From an uncultured Methylopila sp. (lineage in GTDB: Bacteria > Pseudomonadota > Alphaproteobacteria > Rhizobiales > Methylopilaceae), in NCBI GenBank assembly GCA_902168115.1, contig CABHPB010000009.1, forward strand, positions 55,469-119,468: a stretch of 64,000 bases of DNA. The letters are read 5' to 3'. The notes under the pieces are model-generated. The model did no database searches. It was not told the DNA's origin and saw only the letters and a list, made by a program, of their open reading frames with translations. A program made the translations under genes and the position numbers. This document shows positions 37,843-47,257 of the stretch, piece by piece (within the stretch, counting starts at the first letter, position 1; every line of letters starts with the position of its first letter).

Positions 37843-39204
37843 TCATCTGACCGCGTTTTGGGCGACCACGAGGCCGGGCAGCCCTCCCGAGCCGCCCGAG
37901 CCGAGATCCGGGGTCGCGATCTCCGCCCAGCGGTAGCCCCTGACCGCGCCCTGACGGGAGCCGATGATCACGTTACCGCTCACCGTCGCGGCCCCCACGC
38001 CGTCTACAACCGAGACGCCCACTCCCACGCCCGAGCTCCGCACGACGTTGCCGGTGATCGAGACGTCGCGAAGGTAGGGCCCCCAGCCGGCCAGGATGCC
38101 GATCGCCGGCGCGTTCTCGATCGTGTTGCCGGTCACGGCGGTGTCGGCCTCGACTCCGATGCCGACGCCGTAGCCTTCTCCAGGCTGGTCGAGATAGGGG
38201 CGCTTGAAGAGGTTCCGGACGAGGTTTCCCGATACGGCGGCGAGGCGCCCGCCCTCGTTGAAGTTGGCGATCGAGATCCCGTTCGCCGCGCCGTCGATCA
38301 CGTTGCCCTGGATGACGGCGCCCGAGAAACCGTACTCGGCGAAGACGGCGACCTCGCCGCTGTCGATGCAGAGGTTGCCGGCGATCAGCACGTCGTCCGC
38401 TTGGTGCGCGCGCACCGCGGTGAAGGCGGAGCGGCGGATGGCGTTGTCGGAGATCACGACGCCGCCGGCCTTGGAGACGTTGACGCCGTTTCCGTTCCAG
38501 CCGAGCCCGCCTTCGATGGCGCCGGTGTCCTCGATCCGGTTGCGCGAGACGATCGAGGGCTCGTCGCCCTTGTCGGCGCGGCGGATGACGACCGCGTTGT
38601 TCCGGCACCCCTTGATCAGGCAGTCGACGACCGAGATCCCCCTGCCGTCCATCGAGAACACGGCCGCCTGCCGGGCGTTGGAGATCCGGCAGGCGCGGAT
38701 GGCGCCGCCGGTGCGTTGCAGCGCGAAGGCGGAGCCGCCGGCGTCCTCGACCGCGACCTCGTCGACCGTCAGCTGTCCGACGTCTGCGGCCTCCACGACC
38801 CCTGACTGCGCGCCGCCGGGAAAGTTCGCTCCGTCGAGCAGGAGACCGCGCAGCGCGATGCGCTTCGCCCCCTTCGCGGAGAACAGCGGTCCGGGGCCGG
38901 CGAGCTCGATGCGCGTCGACTCGCCCGCCCCCACGAGGGTCGCGCCGTCGGGCAGCGTCAGGCCGGCCGCGCGATAGCTCCCCGGCCCGAGGGCGAGCGG
39001 CCGCCCCTCGCGGGCCGCGCGGTCGATCGCCCGCTGCAGGCCGCGCGTCTGGTCGGTGGAGCTCGGCCGGACGCCGGCCTCGTCCGCGTCGAGCGCGCCG
39101 GGCAGCGCGTACGCCCAGGTCGGCGCCCCGACGAGCGCGGCGGCCAATCCGGCGCGCGTCAGCAAAAGGCGCCGCGACGCGTCGATATCCGGCCGAATGC
39201 GCAT
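37843..39204 (-). CDS. TIGR03808-type Tat-exported beta-helix protein
   Basis: A 453-residue protein with a twin-arginine signal (SRRLLLTRAG, residues 10-19). The rest is a right-handed parallel beta helix of many short repeats of the form GN-V/I---GIS/V- (ISDNAIRRSAFTAVR, IAGNLCIDSGEVAVF, IQGNVIDGAANGIS, VTGNTIENAPAIGI). It fits the TIGR03808 family of Tat-translocated repeat proteins of Rhizobiales. Such helices often bind or cut polysaccharide, but no pectinase-type catalytic residues are evident. Stands alone. Confidence 0.88.
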   Translation of the reverse strand: MRIRPDIDASRRLLLTRAGLAAALVGAPTWAYALPGALDADEAGVRPSSTDQTRGLQRAIDRAAREGRPLALGPGSYRAAGLTLPDGATLVGAGESTRIELAGPGPLFSAKGAKRIALRGLLLDGANFPGGAQSGVVEAADVGQLTVDEVAVEDAGGSAFALQRTGGAIRACRISNARQAAVFSMDGRGISVVDCLIKGCRNNAVVIRRADKGDEPSIVSRNRIEDTGAIEGGLGWNGNGVNVSKAGGVVISDNAIRRSAFTAVRAHQADDVLIAGNLCIDSGEVAVFAEYGFSGAVIQGNVIDGAANGISIANFNEGGRLAAVSGNLVRNLFKRPYLDQPGEGYGVGIGVEADTAVTGNTIENAPAIGILAGWGPYLRDVSITGNVVRSSGVGVGVSVVDGVGAATVSGNVIIGSRQGAVRGYRWAEIATPDLGSGGSGGLPGLVVAQNAVR

Positions 39205-39396
39205 CGGGCTCTCCTGAAGTCGCGCGATGCTAGCCGCCCGCCTGCGGCGAAGGAAATGACAAGTGGCGGGCGCCGGGCCGGCTCCTCCGCAATGCCGCCT
39301 TTGAATTGATGCATCCAGTTTTTGGCTTGGACCGGCATCGAGCCGAGCCGCTAGGGTTCACCGAAGCCGGCCGAAGATCCGGCGTGGAGGAACCCG

Positions 39397-40746
39397 ATGT
39401 CCGAGGAAGCCGCGACGCGCGTCACCGGCGCGCCTGTCGTCACGGAAATGCGCGTGGTCCCGGTCGCGGGCCACGACAGCATGCTGATGAACCTCTCCGG
39501 CGCCCACGGCCCGTACTTCACCCGCAATCTGCTCGTCCTCGCCGACAGCTCCGGCCATGTCGGCCTTGGCGAAGTCCCCGGCGGCGAGGGCATCCGCAAG
39601 ACGCTCGAGGACGCCCGCGAGCTGATCGTCGGCAGGCCTGTCGGCGACTGGAACGCGGTCCTCAACGCGATGCGCAAGGCGTTCGCGGACCGGGATTCCG
39701 GCGGGCGCGGGCTGCAGACCTTCGACCTCCGGATCACCATCCACGCGGTGACCGCGGTCGAGAGCGCCATGCTCGATCTGCTCGGCCAGCATCTCGACGT
39801 CCCCGTCGCCGCCCTGCTCGGCGAAGGCCAGCAGCGCGATGCGGTCGAGATGCTCGGCTACCTTTTCTATGTCGGTCCGGCTCACAAGACGGCCCTGCCC
39901 TACCGCAAGGGCCAGGCGAAGGACGGCTGGATGCGCCTGCGCGACGAGGAGGCGATGACGCCCGAGACCGTCGCGCGGCTCGCCGAGGCGGCGCATGAGC
40001 GCTACGGCTTCAACGACTTCAAGCTGAAGGGCGGCGCGCTGGCGGCGGACGACGAAGCCGCCGCCGTCACCGCGATCAAGCAGCGCTTTCCGGACGCCCG
40101 CGTCACGCTCGACCCGAACGGGGCCTGGTCGCTCGACGAGGCGATCCGGGTCTGCTCGGGCCTTCGCGACGTGCTCGCCTACGCCGAAGACCCATGCGGC
40201 GCCGAGCAGGGTTTTTCGGGACGCGAGATCATGGCCGAGTTCCGCCGCGCGACGGGCCTTCCGACAGCGACCAACATGATCGCGACCGACTGGCGCCAGA
40301 TGCGCCACGCGATCCAGCTCGGCTCGGTCGACATCCCGCTCGCCGACCCGCACTTCTGGACGCTCGCGGGCTCGGTGCGCGTCGCGCAGCTCTGCCGCGA
40401 CCACGACCTCACCTGGGGCTCGCACTCCAACAACCACTTCGACGTCTCGCTCGCGATGTTCACCCACGCAGCGGCCGCGGCGCCCGGCAAGGTGACGGCG
40501 ATCGACACGCACTGGATCTGGCAGGACGGCGAGCGCCTGACCAAGGAGCCGCTGAAGATCGAGGGCGGGCTGGTCAAGGTGCCGGAACGGCCGGGCCTCG
40601 GGATCGAGATCGACTGGCCGGAAGTCGAGAAGGCGCACGAACTTTACAAGTCGCACGGCCTCGGCGCGCGCGACGACGCGGCCGCCATGCAGTTCCTCAT
40701 TCCGGACTGGAAATTCGACAACAAGCGCCCCGCGATGGTGCGCTGA
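39397..40746 (+). CDS. gudD: Glucarate dehydratase
   Basis: A 449-residue enolase-superfamily enzyme that dehydrates D-glucarate to 5-keto-4-deoxyglucarate. Catalytic pieces are visible: the KxK motif in FNDFKLKGG, metal ligands in LDPNGAWS and YAEDPCG, TNMIATD, and the His/Asn box [13 protein letters not shown]-terminal [26 protein letters not shown] is typical for GudD. It leads a cluster with a GarL-like aldolase and garR, the full route to pyruvate and glycerate. Confidence 0.95.
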   Translation: MSEEAATRVTGAPVVTEMRVVPVAGHDSMLMNLSGAHGPYFTRNLLVLADSSGHVGLGEVPGGEGIRKTLEDARELIVGRPVGDWNAVLNAMRKAFADRDSGGRGLQTFDLRITIHAVTAVESAMLDLLGQHLDVPVAALLGEGQQRDAVEMLGYLFYVGPAHKTALPYRKGQAKDGWMRLRDEEAMTPETVARLAEAAHERYGFNDFKLKGGALAADDEAAAVTAIKQRFPDARVTLDPNGAWSLDEAIRVCSGLRDVLAYAEDPCGAEQGFSGREIMAEFRRATGLPTATNMIATDWRQMRHAIQLGSVDIPLADPHFWTLAGSVRVAQLCRDHDLTWGSHSNNHFDVSLAMFTHAAAAAPGKVTAIDTHWIWQDGERLTKEPLKIEGGLVKVPERPGLGIEIDWPEVEKAHELYKSHGLGARDDAAAMQFLIPDWKFDNKRPAMVR

Positions 40747-40762
40747 GCAGGGAAACACGACG

Positions 40763-40862
40763 CGTCGTCCCGGGCGAAGTCCCGGGACCCATAACCACCA
40801 CGCTTCGGGAGCTCTCGAAACGGGAGCGGAAATGGACCCTGGGACTTCGCCCGGGGTGACGG
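40763..40862. repeat. Palindromic intergenic repeat
   Basis: Two imperfect inverted arms of about 30 bases frame a 40-base centre. The left arm contains GTCCCGGGCGAAGTCCCGGG, the right arm GGGACTTCGCCCGGGGTGAC. This is the common alphaproteobacterial palindromic element type, related in form to the copy at 48159. It lies inside the glucarate cluster, between gudD and the aldolase gene. Confidence 0.8.
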
Positions 40863-40898
40863 CGGAGCAGGCCGAGACGAACAAGAAGGCGAAAAGCG

Positions 40899-41666
40899 AT
40901 GGACCTCCCCAAAAACACCTTCAAGGCCGGCATCCGGGAAGGCCGCCAGCAGATCGGCCTGTGGTCGAGCCTCGCCAGCACCATCTCGACCGAGGTGATC
41001 GCGGGCTCGGGCTTCGACTGGATCCTGCTCGACATGGAGCACTCGCCGAACGACCTCGGCGACATCTACGTCCAGCTGCAGGCCATCATGGAGAGCCCGA
41101 CGCAGGCCGTGGTGCGGGTGCCGAGCGACGATCCCGTCACCATCAAGCGCATCCTGGACGCCGGCGCCCAGTCGCTGATGATCCCGAACATCGAGGACGC
41201 CGAGCAGGCCGCCCGCGCGGTCGCGGCCACCCGCTACGCCCCGCGCGGCGTGCGCGGCTTCAGCCAGGCGCCACGCGCGGCCCGCTTCGGCCGCATCCCG
41301 AACTACCACGCGACCTGCGAGGAGCAGATCTTCGTCATCCTGCAGATCGAGTCCCAGAAGGCGCTCGACAACATCGAGGCGATCGCGGCGGTCGAGGGCG
41401 TCGACTCGCTGTTCGTCGGGCCCGGCGACCTCTCGACCAGCCTCGGCTATCTCGGCCGGCAGGGCCACGAGGACGTCGTGACGGTGATCGAGAAGACCAT
41501 AGCGCGTATCAAGGCGGCAGGCCCCGCCGTAGGCATCCTCACCGGCGACGAGACGCTGGCGCGCCGCTACATCGCGGCGGGAACGGACTACACCGCCGTC
41601 GGCTCCGACATGAGCATTCTGGCGCGCACGACCGAAGCGCTGGCGGCGAAGTTCAAGAACGGCTGA
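40899..41666 (+). CDS. HpcH/HpaI-type aldolase, probable 5-keto-4-deoxyglucarate aldolase (GarL-like)
   Basis: A 255-residue class II aldolase of the HpcH/HpaI family. Motifs are IGLWSSLAST, FDWILLDMEHSPND, SLMIPNIEDAEQA, RGVRGFSQAPRAARFG, VILQIESQKALDNIEAIAAVEGVDSLFVGPGDLS. The metal ligands are the Glu and Asp in IQIES- and GPGDLS-type motifs. Context (after gudD, before garR) indicates cleavage of 5-keto-4-deoxyglucarate to pyruvate and tartronate semialdehyde, though sequence alone cannot exclude related 2-keto acids. Confidence 0.85.
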   Translation: MDLPKNTFKAGIREGRQQIGLWSSLASTISTEVIAGSGFDWILLDMEHSPNDLGDIYVQLQAIMESPTQAVVRVPSDDPVTIKRILDAGAQSLMIPNIEDAEQAARAVAATRYAPRGVRGFSQAPRAARFGRIPNYHATCEEQIFVILQIESQKALDNIEAIAAVEGVDSLFVGPGDLSTSLGYLGRQGHEDVVTVIEKTIARIKAAGPAVGILTGDETLARRYIAAGTDYTAVGSDMSILARTTEALAAKFKNG

Positions 41667-41692
41667 CCGCGAAAACGAAACGGAGAAGCGAC

Positions 41693-42577
41693 ATGAACGT
41701 CGGATTCGTCGGCCTCGGCATCATGGGCAAGCCCATGGCGGGCCACCTCATCGCGGGCGGGCACACGCTGTTCCTGAAGGGCGGCAGCAAGGGCGTGCCG
41801 GCGGAGCTGATCTCGGCCGGCGGCGTCGAATGCGCCAGCGCCGCCGAGGTCGCGCAGAGGTCGGACGTCGTCATCACGATGGTGCCGGACACCCCGGACG
41901 TTGAGAAGGTCCTGTTCGGCGAGGGCGGCGTCGCGGAAGGGTTGTCGACCGGCAAGATCGTGGTCGACATGAGCTCGATCTCCCCGATCGAGACCAAGGT
42001 TTTCGCCGAAAAGGTTGCCGCCCTCGGCGCGTCCTATCTCGACGCGCCGGTTTCGGGCGGCGAGGTCGGGGCGAAGAACGCGGCGCTGTCGATCATGGTC
42101 GGCGGCGACGATGCGTCCTTCGAGACGGTGAAGCCGCTGTTCGAGCTGATGGGGAAGACCATCACGCTGGTCGGCCCGGCCGGCAGCGGCCAGGTGGCGA
42201 AGGTCGCCAACCAGATCATCGTCGCGCTCACCATCGAGGCGGTCGCCGAGGGGCTGGTGTTCGCCGCCAAGGCGGGCGCCGATCCCGCCAAGGTCCGGCA
42301 GGCCATCACCGGCGGCCTCGCGACCTCGCGGATCCTCGAGCTTCACGGCGAGCGGATGATCAAGCGGACCTTCGATCCGGGCTTCCGCATCGAGCTCCAC
42401 CAGAAGGACCTGAACCTCGCGCTGCAGGGCGCCAAGGCGCTCGGCGTCGCGTTGCCCTCGACCGCGATCGCGCAGCAGCTGTTCTCGGTCTGCGTCGCCA
42501 ATGGCGGCGCCGGCTGGGACCATTCCGGCATGGTCCGCGCCCTGGAGATCATGGCGGCTCACAAGGTCGCCGAATAG
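41693..42577 (+). CDS. garR: 2-hydroxy-3-oxopropionate (tartronate semialdehyde) reductase
   Basis: A 294-residue beta-hydroxyacid dehydrogenase that reduces tartronate semialdehyde to D-glycerate with NAD(P)H. It starts with the cofactor site MNVGFVGLGIMGKPMAGHLI; the substrate-binding region reads DAPVSGGEVGAKNAALSIMVGG, and the catalytic Lys is in GSGQVAKVANQIIVA. It comes 26 bases after the aldolase gene with CGGAGAAG as ribosome binding site, and finishes the pathway. A glycerate kinase gene is not in the window. Confidence 0.93.
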   Translation: MNVGFVGLGIMGKPMAGHLIAGGHTLFLKGGSKGVPAELISAGGVECASAAEVAQRSDVVITMVPDTPDVEKVLFGEGGVAEGLSTGKIVVDMSSISPIETKVFAEKVAALGASYLDAPVSGGEVGAKNAALSIMVGGDDASFETVKPLFELMGKTITLVGPAGSGQVAKVANQIIVALTIEAVAEGLVFAAKAGADPAKVRQAITGGLATSRILELHGERMIKRTFDPGFRIELHQKDLNLALQGAKALGVALPSTAIAQQLFSVCVANGGAGWDHSGMVRALEIMAAHKVAE

Positions 42578-42894
42578 GCTCGAAAATCGTTAAGGACGAC
42601 GGGAGAAAGCCGCCCGGCGAAGTCTTGGGAACGTGCGGAGACCGTGACAGGCCCGACCGGCCCGGATCGGTCGCCGCCGAGGTCGGCGCTGCGGCCGCGC
42701 GGCGCGCTGCGCGTCGGTCCCCTACGGGCGGCCCCGAAGGCGTCGCATACGCAATTACCCGTAGGCGATTCGGCGGCCGGAGCGGCGCCGCCGCGATCGC
42801 GCGCCACAAGTCTTCAGCAGACGAAACATGAAAAACGCCGCCGACCTGATCGATCGACGGCGTTAGAAACTAGACTACTTACGAATCGCTGCGA
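42578..42894. other. Intergenic region after garR
   Basis: A 317-base gap between garR (plus) and a DUF465 gene (minus). The only structure I see is the terminator at its right end. The middle is GC-rich without a supported gene on either strand; open frames there look like chance. Confidence 0.4.
42831..42864 (-). terminator. Intrinsic terminator of the minus-strand DUF465 gene
   Basis: Read on the minus strand, AACGCCG and CGGCGTT close a hairpin extended inward by partly paired GATC-containing sequence, followed by TTTTTC. It begins 31 bases after the stop of the small gene. Confidence 0.75.
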
Positions 42895-43077
42895 CTAATG
42901 AATAGTCGGCTCTGCTGGACCGAGGCGTGTTATCTCGTCCTTTATTCGAAGCTTTTTTCGCTTCAGGGCGGCCACCCTCACGTCGTCCGAACTTGGGTGC
43001 AACAACTCGTCTTCGATTTCTTTCTCGATGGCGCGATGCTTCTTCTCAAGCTCGGCAAGATGCGACTCGATAGACAT
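42895..43077 (-). CDS. DUF465 (YdcH-like) protein
   Basis: A 60-residue helical hairpin protein (MSIESHLAELEKKHRAIEKEIEDEL...VAALKRKKLRIKDEITRL), fitting DUF465. The family's role is unknown. A second DUF465 gene lies divergently 218 bases away, the usual paired occurrence in Rhizobiales. Confidence 0.88.
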   Translation of the reverse strand: MSIESHLAELEKKHRAIEKEIEDELLHPSSDDVRVAALKRKKLRIKDEITRLGPAEPTIH

Positions 43078-43295
43078 TCAGTCCGTCTCCCTCGTCTGGT
43101 CTTGACGTCATCAGCATGTCACGACGCCGACGGTCTGTCGAACGGGTTTCGCACACTTTTGAGTCACGCCCGCGTTGGGTTCGCGTGTCCCAAAATGGGA
43201 TCCCAGACCCGCCGCCGATCGCCGTGCTTGCCGCCCTCCCTGCGGGGGGCGATACTACCAGGACTTGGGGTGGCGTTGGACGGCGGGCGACTTGA

Positions 43296-43520
43296 ATGAC
43301 GGGGCGTGACGAGGATGAGCCGACCGACGAGGCGGCCGCCCGCGAGGAACTCGGCCGGCTCCGCGAGGAGCACCGCGACCTCGATCATGCGATCGAGGCG
43401 CTGGAGCGCATCGGCGCCGGCGACAGGCTCCAGATCCAGCGGTTCAAGAAGCGCAAGCTGAGCATCAAGGACCGGATCTCGTTCCTCGAGGACCAGCTGA
43501 CGCCCGACATCATCGCCTGA
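43296..43520 (+). CDS. DUF465 (YdcH-like) protein, longer paralogue
   Basis: A 74-residue relative of the divergent neighbour. The DUF465 core is LGRLREEHRDLDHAIEAL...LQIQRFKKRKLSIKDRISFLED, preceded by an acidic extension. It may form a coiled-coil pair with its paralogue. It ends 8 bases before the end of the convergent oxidoreductase gene. Confidence 0.88.
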   Translation: MTGRDEDEPTDEAAAREELGRLREEHRDLDHAIEALERIGAGDRLQIQRFKKRKLSIKDRISFLEDQLTPDIIA

Positions 43521-43527
43521 TCGCCGG

Positions 43528-44883
43528 TCAGCCCGGCCTGAACGCCGCCTCCATCTCGCGCCGCACCCTGAACGCCTCGCTGTCGGGCGCCTCGACGTCG
43601 TCCCAGGTCAGGATCGCGCCTTCCGCTACCGACCGCTTCAGCTTTACGCCATGGGCGAGGCCGATCGGCAGCGCGCCTTGCGCCAGCGAGTCCGCCGCCG
43701 GCATGAGCTTGCCCCAGACGGTGCGACCGCCCTCCCCGTCCAGCGTGTCGCCGGCCGCGAGCCCGGTCTTGGCGCAGCAGGCGACGTCGCCGCGAAAGCC
43801 GGTCGGGCAGCCGGTCGGCTCGCCGCGCAGCGCGGCCGAGGCGACGCTGACGCCGAGCTCGAGCCCGATCAGGTGCGAGGGCCGCCAGAGCGCCGCGAAC
43901 CGGCCGTCGGGGTCGGTCGAGACGCCATACTCGCCGAAGCAGCGGCGCGCATAGTCACCGGCCGCTCCGGGCCCTTCCGGCTCGAAGACGACATAGACGC
44001 CCCATCGCAGATCGTCGGGCACGTCGCTGCCGTCGCGCTTCAGGCTGGAGACGACCTCCACCATGCCGGACCCGTCCAGCACGCCGCCGTCGGCCTTCGG
44101 GCGCAGCACGGTCGCGAGCTCGCGGGCGCCGGCCGGCGGGAAGGTCAGGCCGTCGCGCGGCGCCGTCAGTCCCGTGCCGTTCGCGATCGCCGCCATCTCG
44201 ATCGCGGACTTGGTGCCGTCGAGAAAGGAGTTGAACATCTGCGGGTTCATGCCGGCGAGCCGCGCGCGTTCCGGATCGAGGCCGTAGTGCTCCCAGACCG
44301 TGTCGGGCGTGGAGGCGTGGTAGGCCGGCAGATACTTGGTGCCCTTGCCGGCCGCCACGACACGGAAGCCGCAGGTCCGCGCCCAGTCGACCATCTCGCA
44401 GACGAGCGCCGGCTGGTCGCCATAGGCCATCGAATAGACCAGCCCCGCCCGCTCGAATTTTTCGGCGAGGTACGGACCGGCAAGAACGTCCGCCTCGACG
44501 TTGACCATCACGATGTGCCGGCCGTTCTCGGCCGCGAGCAGCGCGTGGCGGATTCCGGCCGCCGGATTGCCGGTGGCGTCGATCACCACGTCCAGTCCGT
44601 CGGCGCGGATCAGGGCCTCGGAATCGTCGGTCAGCGCGACGCCGCCGGTCCGGCGCGCCTCGTCGAAGGACCGTGCGACCGCCTCGTCCGCGTTCCATCC
44701 GGCCGAGGCGAGCGCCGCGCGCGCGCGGTCCGGCGACAGATCGGCGATGCCATACAGATGCAGCCCCGGCGTCGTGCGGACCTGAGACAGGAACATCGTG
44801 CCGAACTTTCCGGCCCCGATCAGCCCGACCCGGACCGGCCGGCCCTCGTCTGCGCGATTCCGCAGCTTGGCGGCGAGGTTCAT
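43528..44883 (-). CDS. Homoserine dehydrogenase-like oxidoreductase with SAF domain (DRL family)
   Basis: A 451-residue protein with an N-terminal Rossmann domain ([36 protein letters not shown]), a catalytic middle ([41 protein letters not shown]) and a C-terminal SAF-like domain ([26 protein letters not shown]). This is the family that includes the DRL protein of Brucella, which replaces DXP reductoisomerase, and several sugar-acid oxidoreductases. Which reaction applies here is open. It does not sit with isoprenoid genes; it is divergent from purE. Confidence 0.75.
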   Translation of the reverse strand: MNLAAKLRNRADEGRPVRVGLIGAGKFGTMFLSQVRTTPGLHLYGIADLSPDRARAALASAGWNADEAVARSFDEARRTGGVALTDDSEALIRADGLDVVIDATGNPAAGIRHALLAAENGRHIVMVNVEADVLAGPYLAEKFERAGLVYSMAYGDQPALVCEMVDWARTCGFRVVAAGKGTKYLPAYHASTPDTVWEHYGLDPERARLAGMNPQMFNSFLDGTKSAIEMAAIANGTGLTAPRDGLTFPPAGARELATVLRPKADGGVLDGSGMVEVVSSLKRDGSDVPDDLRWGVYVVFEPEGPGAAGDYARRCFGEYGVSTDPDGRFAALWRPSHLIGLELGVSVASAALRGEPTGCPTGFRGDVACCAKTGLAAGDTLDGEGGRTVWGKLMPAADSLAQGALPIGLAHGVKLKRSVAEGAILTWDDVEAPDSEAFRVRREMEAAFRPG

Positions 44884-45053
44884 GCAGCGTCCTCCCTGGA
44901 TGCGCCGGTCGATCGCCGGCTTGCGTCCGACATCGCGCGCAGGACCGGTCCGGTCAATGCGAGGCCGTTCAACGCCTTGCGACCGATACAAATCGCCGGA
45001 GCCGCGCCGCTTGCGCAGCGGCGCGGCCTTGCCTATCGTCCGCGCCCTCATTT

Positions 45054-45592
45054 CCCGTCCCACGGAGCCTGATCATGGCCGCGGACCTCCGCGCCGAAAC
45101 GCCGTCCGTTTCTCCGCTCGTCGCGATCGTCATGGGCAGCCAGTCCGACTGGGCGACGATGACCCACGCGGCCGAGACGCTCGACAAGCTCGGCGTTTCC
45201 TTCGAGGCGCGCATCGTCTCCGCGCACCGCACGCCCGACCGGCTGGTCGCGTTCGCGAAGGGGGCCAAGGCGGAAGGCTTCAAGGCGGTGATCGCGGGCG
45301 CCGGCGGGGCGGCGCACCTTCCGGGCATGGTCGCGGCGATGACGCCCCTGCCAGTCTTCGGGGTTCCGGTCCAGTCGCATACGCTGTCGGGGCTCGACAG
45401 CCTGCTGTCGATCGTCCAGATGCCGGCGGGCGTCCCCGTCGGTACGCTCGCCATCGGCCGCGCCGGCGCGGTCAACGCGGCGCTGATCGCCGCCTCCGTG
45501 CTCGCGCTGTCGGACGAGGCGCTGGCCGGACGGCTCGACGCATGGCGCGCGGCCCAGACCGAGAGCGTCGCCGACCACCCGTCCCACGGAGC
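45054..45592 (+). repeat. Direct repeat of a 15-base sequence before purE and purK starts
   Basis: The sequence CCCGTCCCACGGAGC occurs at 45054-45068, 6 bases before the purE ATG, and again at 45578-45592, 8 bases before the purK ATG. Both copies supply the CGGAG ribosome binding site. The second copy also encodes the last residues of PurE. The interval given spans both copies. Confidence 0.6.
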
Positions 45593-45596
45593 ATGA
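45075..45596 (+). CDS. purE: N5-carboxyaminoimidazole ribonucleotide mutase
   Basis: A 173-residue class I PurE, which converts N5-CAIR to CAIR in purine synthesis. Signature pieces are [78 protein letters not shown]. It is directly followed by purK (4 bases), the normal operon. The start is the ATG just after CACGGAGC. Confidence 0.97.
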   Translation: MAADLRAETPSVSPLVAIVMGSQSDWATMTHAAETLDKLGVSFEARIVSAHRTPDRLVAFAKGAKAEGFKAVIAGAGGAAHLPGMVAAMTPLPVFGVPVQSHTLSGLDSLLSIVQMPAGVPVGTLAIGRAGAVNAALIAASVLALSDEALAGRLDAWRAAQTESVADHPSHGA

Positions 45597-45600
45597 AGCC

Positions 45601-46698
45601 ATGGCGCTAGGCCCCACGACGACAGCCCCGCTCACCCCCGGCTGCACGATCGGCATCCTCGGCGGCGGCCAGCTCGGGCGCATGATCGCGCTTGCGGCCG
45701 CGCCGCTCGGCCTGAAGACCCGCGTCTACTGCCCCGATCCCGACAGCCCCGCCTTCGACGTCGCGAGCGCCCACACCATCGCCGCCTATGAAGACGAGGC
45801 CGCGCTCGCGGCGTTCTGCGACGCGGTCGACGTGGTCACCTACGAGTTCGAGAACGTCCCCGCCGCGACGGCGAAGATCGTGTCGGCGAAGAAACCGCTG
45901 TTCCCGGACGCCCGTGCGCTCGAGACCACGCAGGACCGGCTGACCGAGAAGACCTTCCTGCGCAAGATCGGACTGCCGACGCCCGATTTCGCGCCCGCCG
46001 ACGACCGCGACGGCCTCGCGGCGGCGCTCGCCGCGATCGGCCGTCCCGCGGTGCTGAAGACCCGCCGCTTCGGCTATGACGGCAAGGGCCAGATCCTGAT
46101 CCGTGAGGGCCTCGCCGTCGACCAGGCGCTCGCCGCCATGGGCGGGCAGCCGGCGATCCTCGAGGCATTCGTGCCGTTCCGCGCCGAATGTTCGGTGATC
46201 GCGGCGCGCGGGCGCACGGGCGAGTTCCGCGCCTACGACGTCGTCGAGAACCGGCACGAGAACCACATCCTGCGCTCGAGCCATGTTCCCGCGCAGATCA
46301 AGCCCGAAACGGCGGCGGCCGCCGTCGAGATCGCCCGCAAGATCGCGCAGTCGCTGAACTATGTCGGCGTGCTCGGCGTCGAACTGTTCCTCGTCGACGG
46401 TCCGGCTGGCGAGCGCGTGATCGTCAACGAGATCGCGCCGCGCGTGCACAACTCCGGCCACTGGACGATCGAAGGCGCAGCGACGAGCCAGTTCGAGCAG
46501 CACGTCCGCGCCATCGCCGGCTGGCCGCTCGGTTCGGCAAAGACGCGCGGCGAGGTGGTCATGACCAACCTGCTCGGCGCCGAGGCGACCCGCTGGCGCG
46601 ACCTCCTCGCCGAACCCGGCGCGGCCGTCCATCTTTACGGCAAGGGCGAGCCCAAGGCCGGCCGCAAGATGGGTCATGTCACGCGAGTGAAAGTCTAG
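45601..46698 (+). CDS. purK: N5-carboxyaminoimidazole ribonucleotide synthase
   Basis: A 365-residue ATP-grasp enzyme making N5-CAIR from AIR, bicarbonate and ATP, feeding PurE. It shows TIGILGGGQLGRMIALAAAPLG, VTYEFENVPA, TRRFGYDGKGQ, EAFVPFRAECSVIAARG and VNEIAPRVHNSGHWTIEGAATSQFEQHVRAIAGWPLG. The length is usual. No gene follows on the same transcript for 149 bases. Confidence 0.97.
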   Translation: MALGPTTTAPLTPGCTIGILGGGQLGRMIALAAAPLGLKTRVYCPDPDSPAFDVASAHTIAAYEDEAALAAFCDAVDVVTYEFENVPAATAKIVSAKKPLFPDARALETTQDRLTEKTFLRKIGLPTPDFAPADDRDGLAAALAAIGRPAVLKTRRFGYDGKGQILIREGLAVDQALAAMGGQPAILEAFVPFRAECSVIAARGRTGEFRAYDVVENRHENHILRSSHVPAQIKPETAAAAVEIARKIAQSLNYVGVLGVELFLVDGPAGERVIVNEIAPRVHNSGHWTIEGAATSQFEQHVRAIAGWPLGSAKTRGEVVMTNLLGAEATRWRDLLAEPGAAVHLYGKGEPKAGRKMGHVTRVKV

Positions 46699-46847
46699 CT
46701 GCTTTTCGTGGACAAGCATCGCGTCCGCTGCTAGACACGATTCAACGATGACGCCGCGCGTCGCTTGCGCGGACGTCGTCTTTTTGTTTTCCGGCGACCG
46801 TGCGCGGCTCGCTTCGCTACAAACGACAACGCTATCCGAGGCACGAC

Positions 46848-47069
46848 GTGCAGGTTCTCGTTCGCGACAACAATGTCGACCAGGCCTTGAAGGCCCTCAA
46901 GAAGAAGATGCAGCGCGAGGGCATCTTCCGCGAGATGAAGCTCCGCGGTCATTACGAGAAGCCCTCCGAGAAGAAGGCGCGCGAGAAGGCCGAGGCCGTC
47001 CGCCGCGCCCGCAAGCTGGCCCGCAAGCGCGCCCAGCGCGAAGGCCTGCTTCCGATGAAGAAGAAGTGA
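46848..47069 (+). CDS. rpsU: 30S ribosomal protein S21
   Basis: A 73-residue S21: [47 protein letters not shown] and a long basic tail ending MKKK. The start is GTG with GAGG 6 bases upstream; the frame is open further 5' but that part is not S21. It is a single gene with its own terminator, as usual in alphaproteobacteria. Confidence 0.95.
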   Translation: MQVLVRDNNVDQALKALKKKMQREGIFREMKLRGHYEKPSEKKAREKAEAVRRARKLARKRAQREGLLPMKKK

Positions 47070-47116
47070 TTCGCCGGCCGCGCCTGCCGCGGCCGCGCTG
47101 ATCGCCACGCCGACAA

Positions 47117-47149
47117 GCGCCCGTCCGGACATGCCCGGCGGGCGTTTTT
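47117..47149 (+). terminator. rpsU intrinsic terminator
   Basis: GCGCCCGTCCGG pairs with CCCGGCGGGCG (two internal mismatches) over a short loop and is followed by five T. It is 48 bases after the rpsU stop. Confidence 0.75.
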
Positions 47150-47257
47150 GCGTCTTCGGGCTCTCGCGGACGGAAAGGCGGCGCGACATCGCAATCTCGC
47201 CGCAATCCGCCTGTGTCTGGGCTCCGACGCTTTCCGAACCATCGAGGTGATGAGGCC

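Noticed and set aside
42578..42830. Short plus-strand frames after garR
   Set aside because: No ribosome binding sites, skewed Arg/Ala/Pro composition and overlap with each other in several frames; they look like chance frames in GC-rich DNA.
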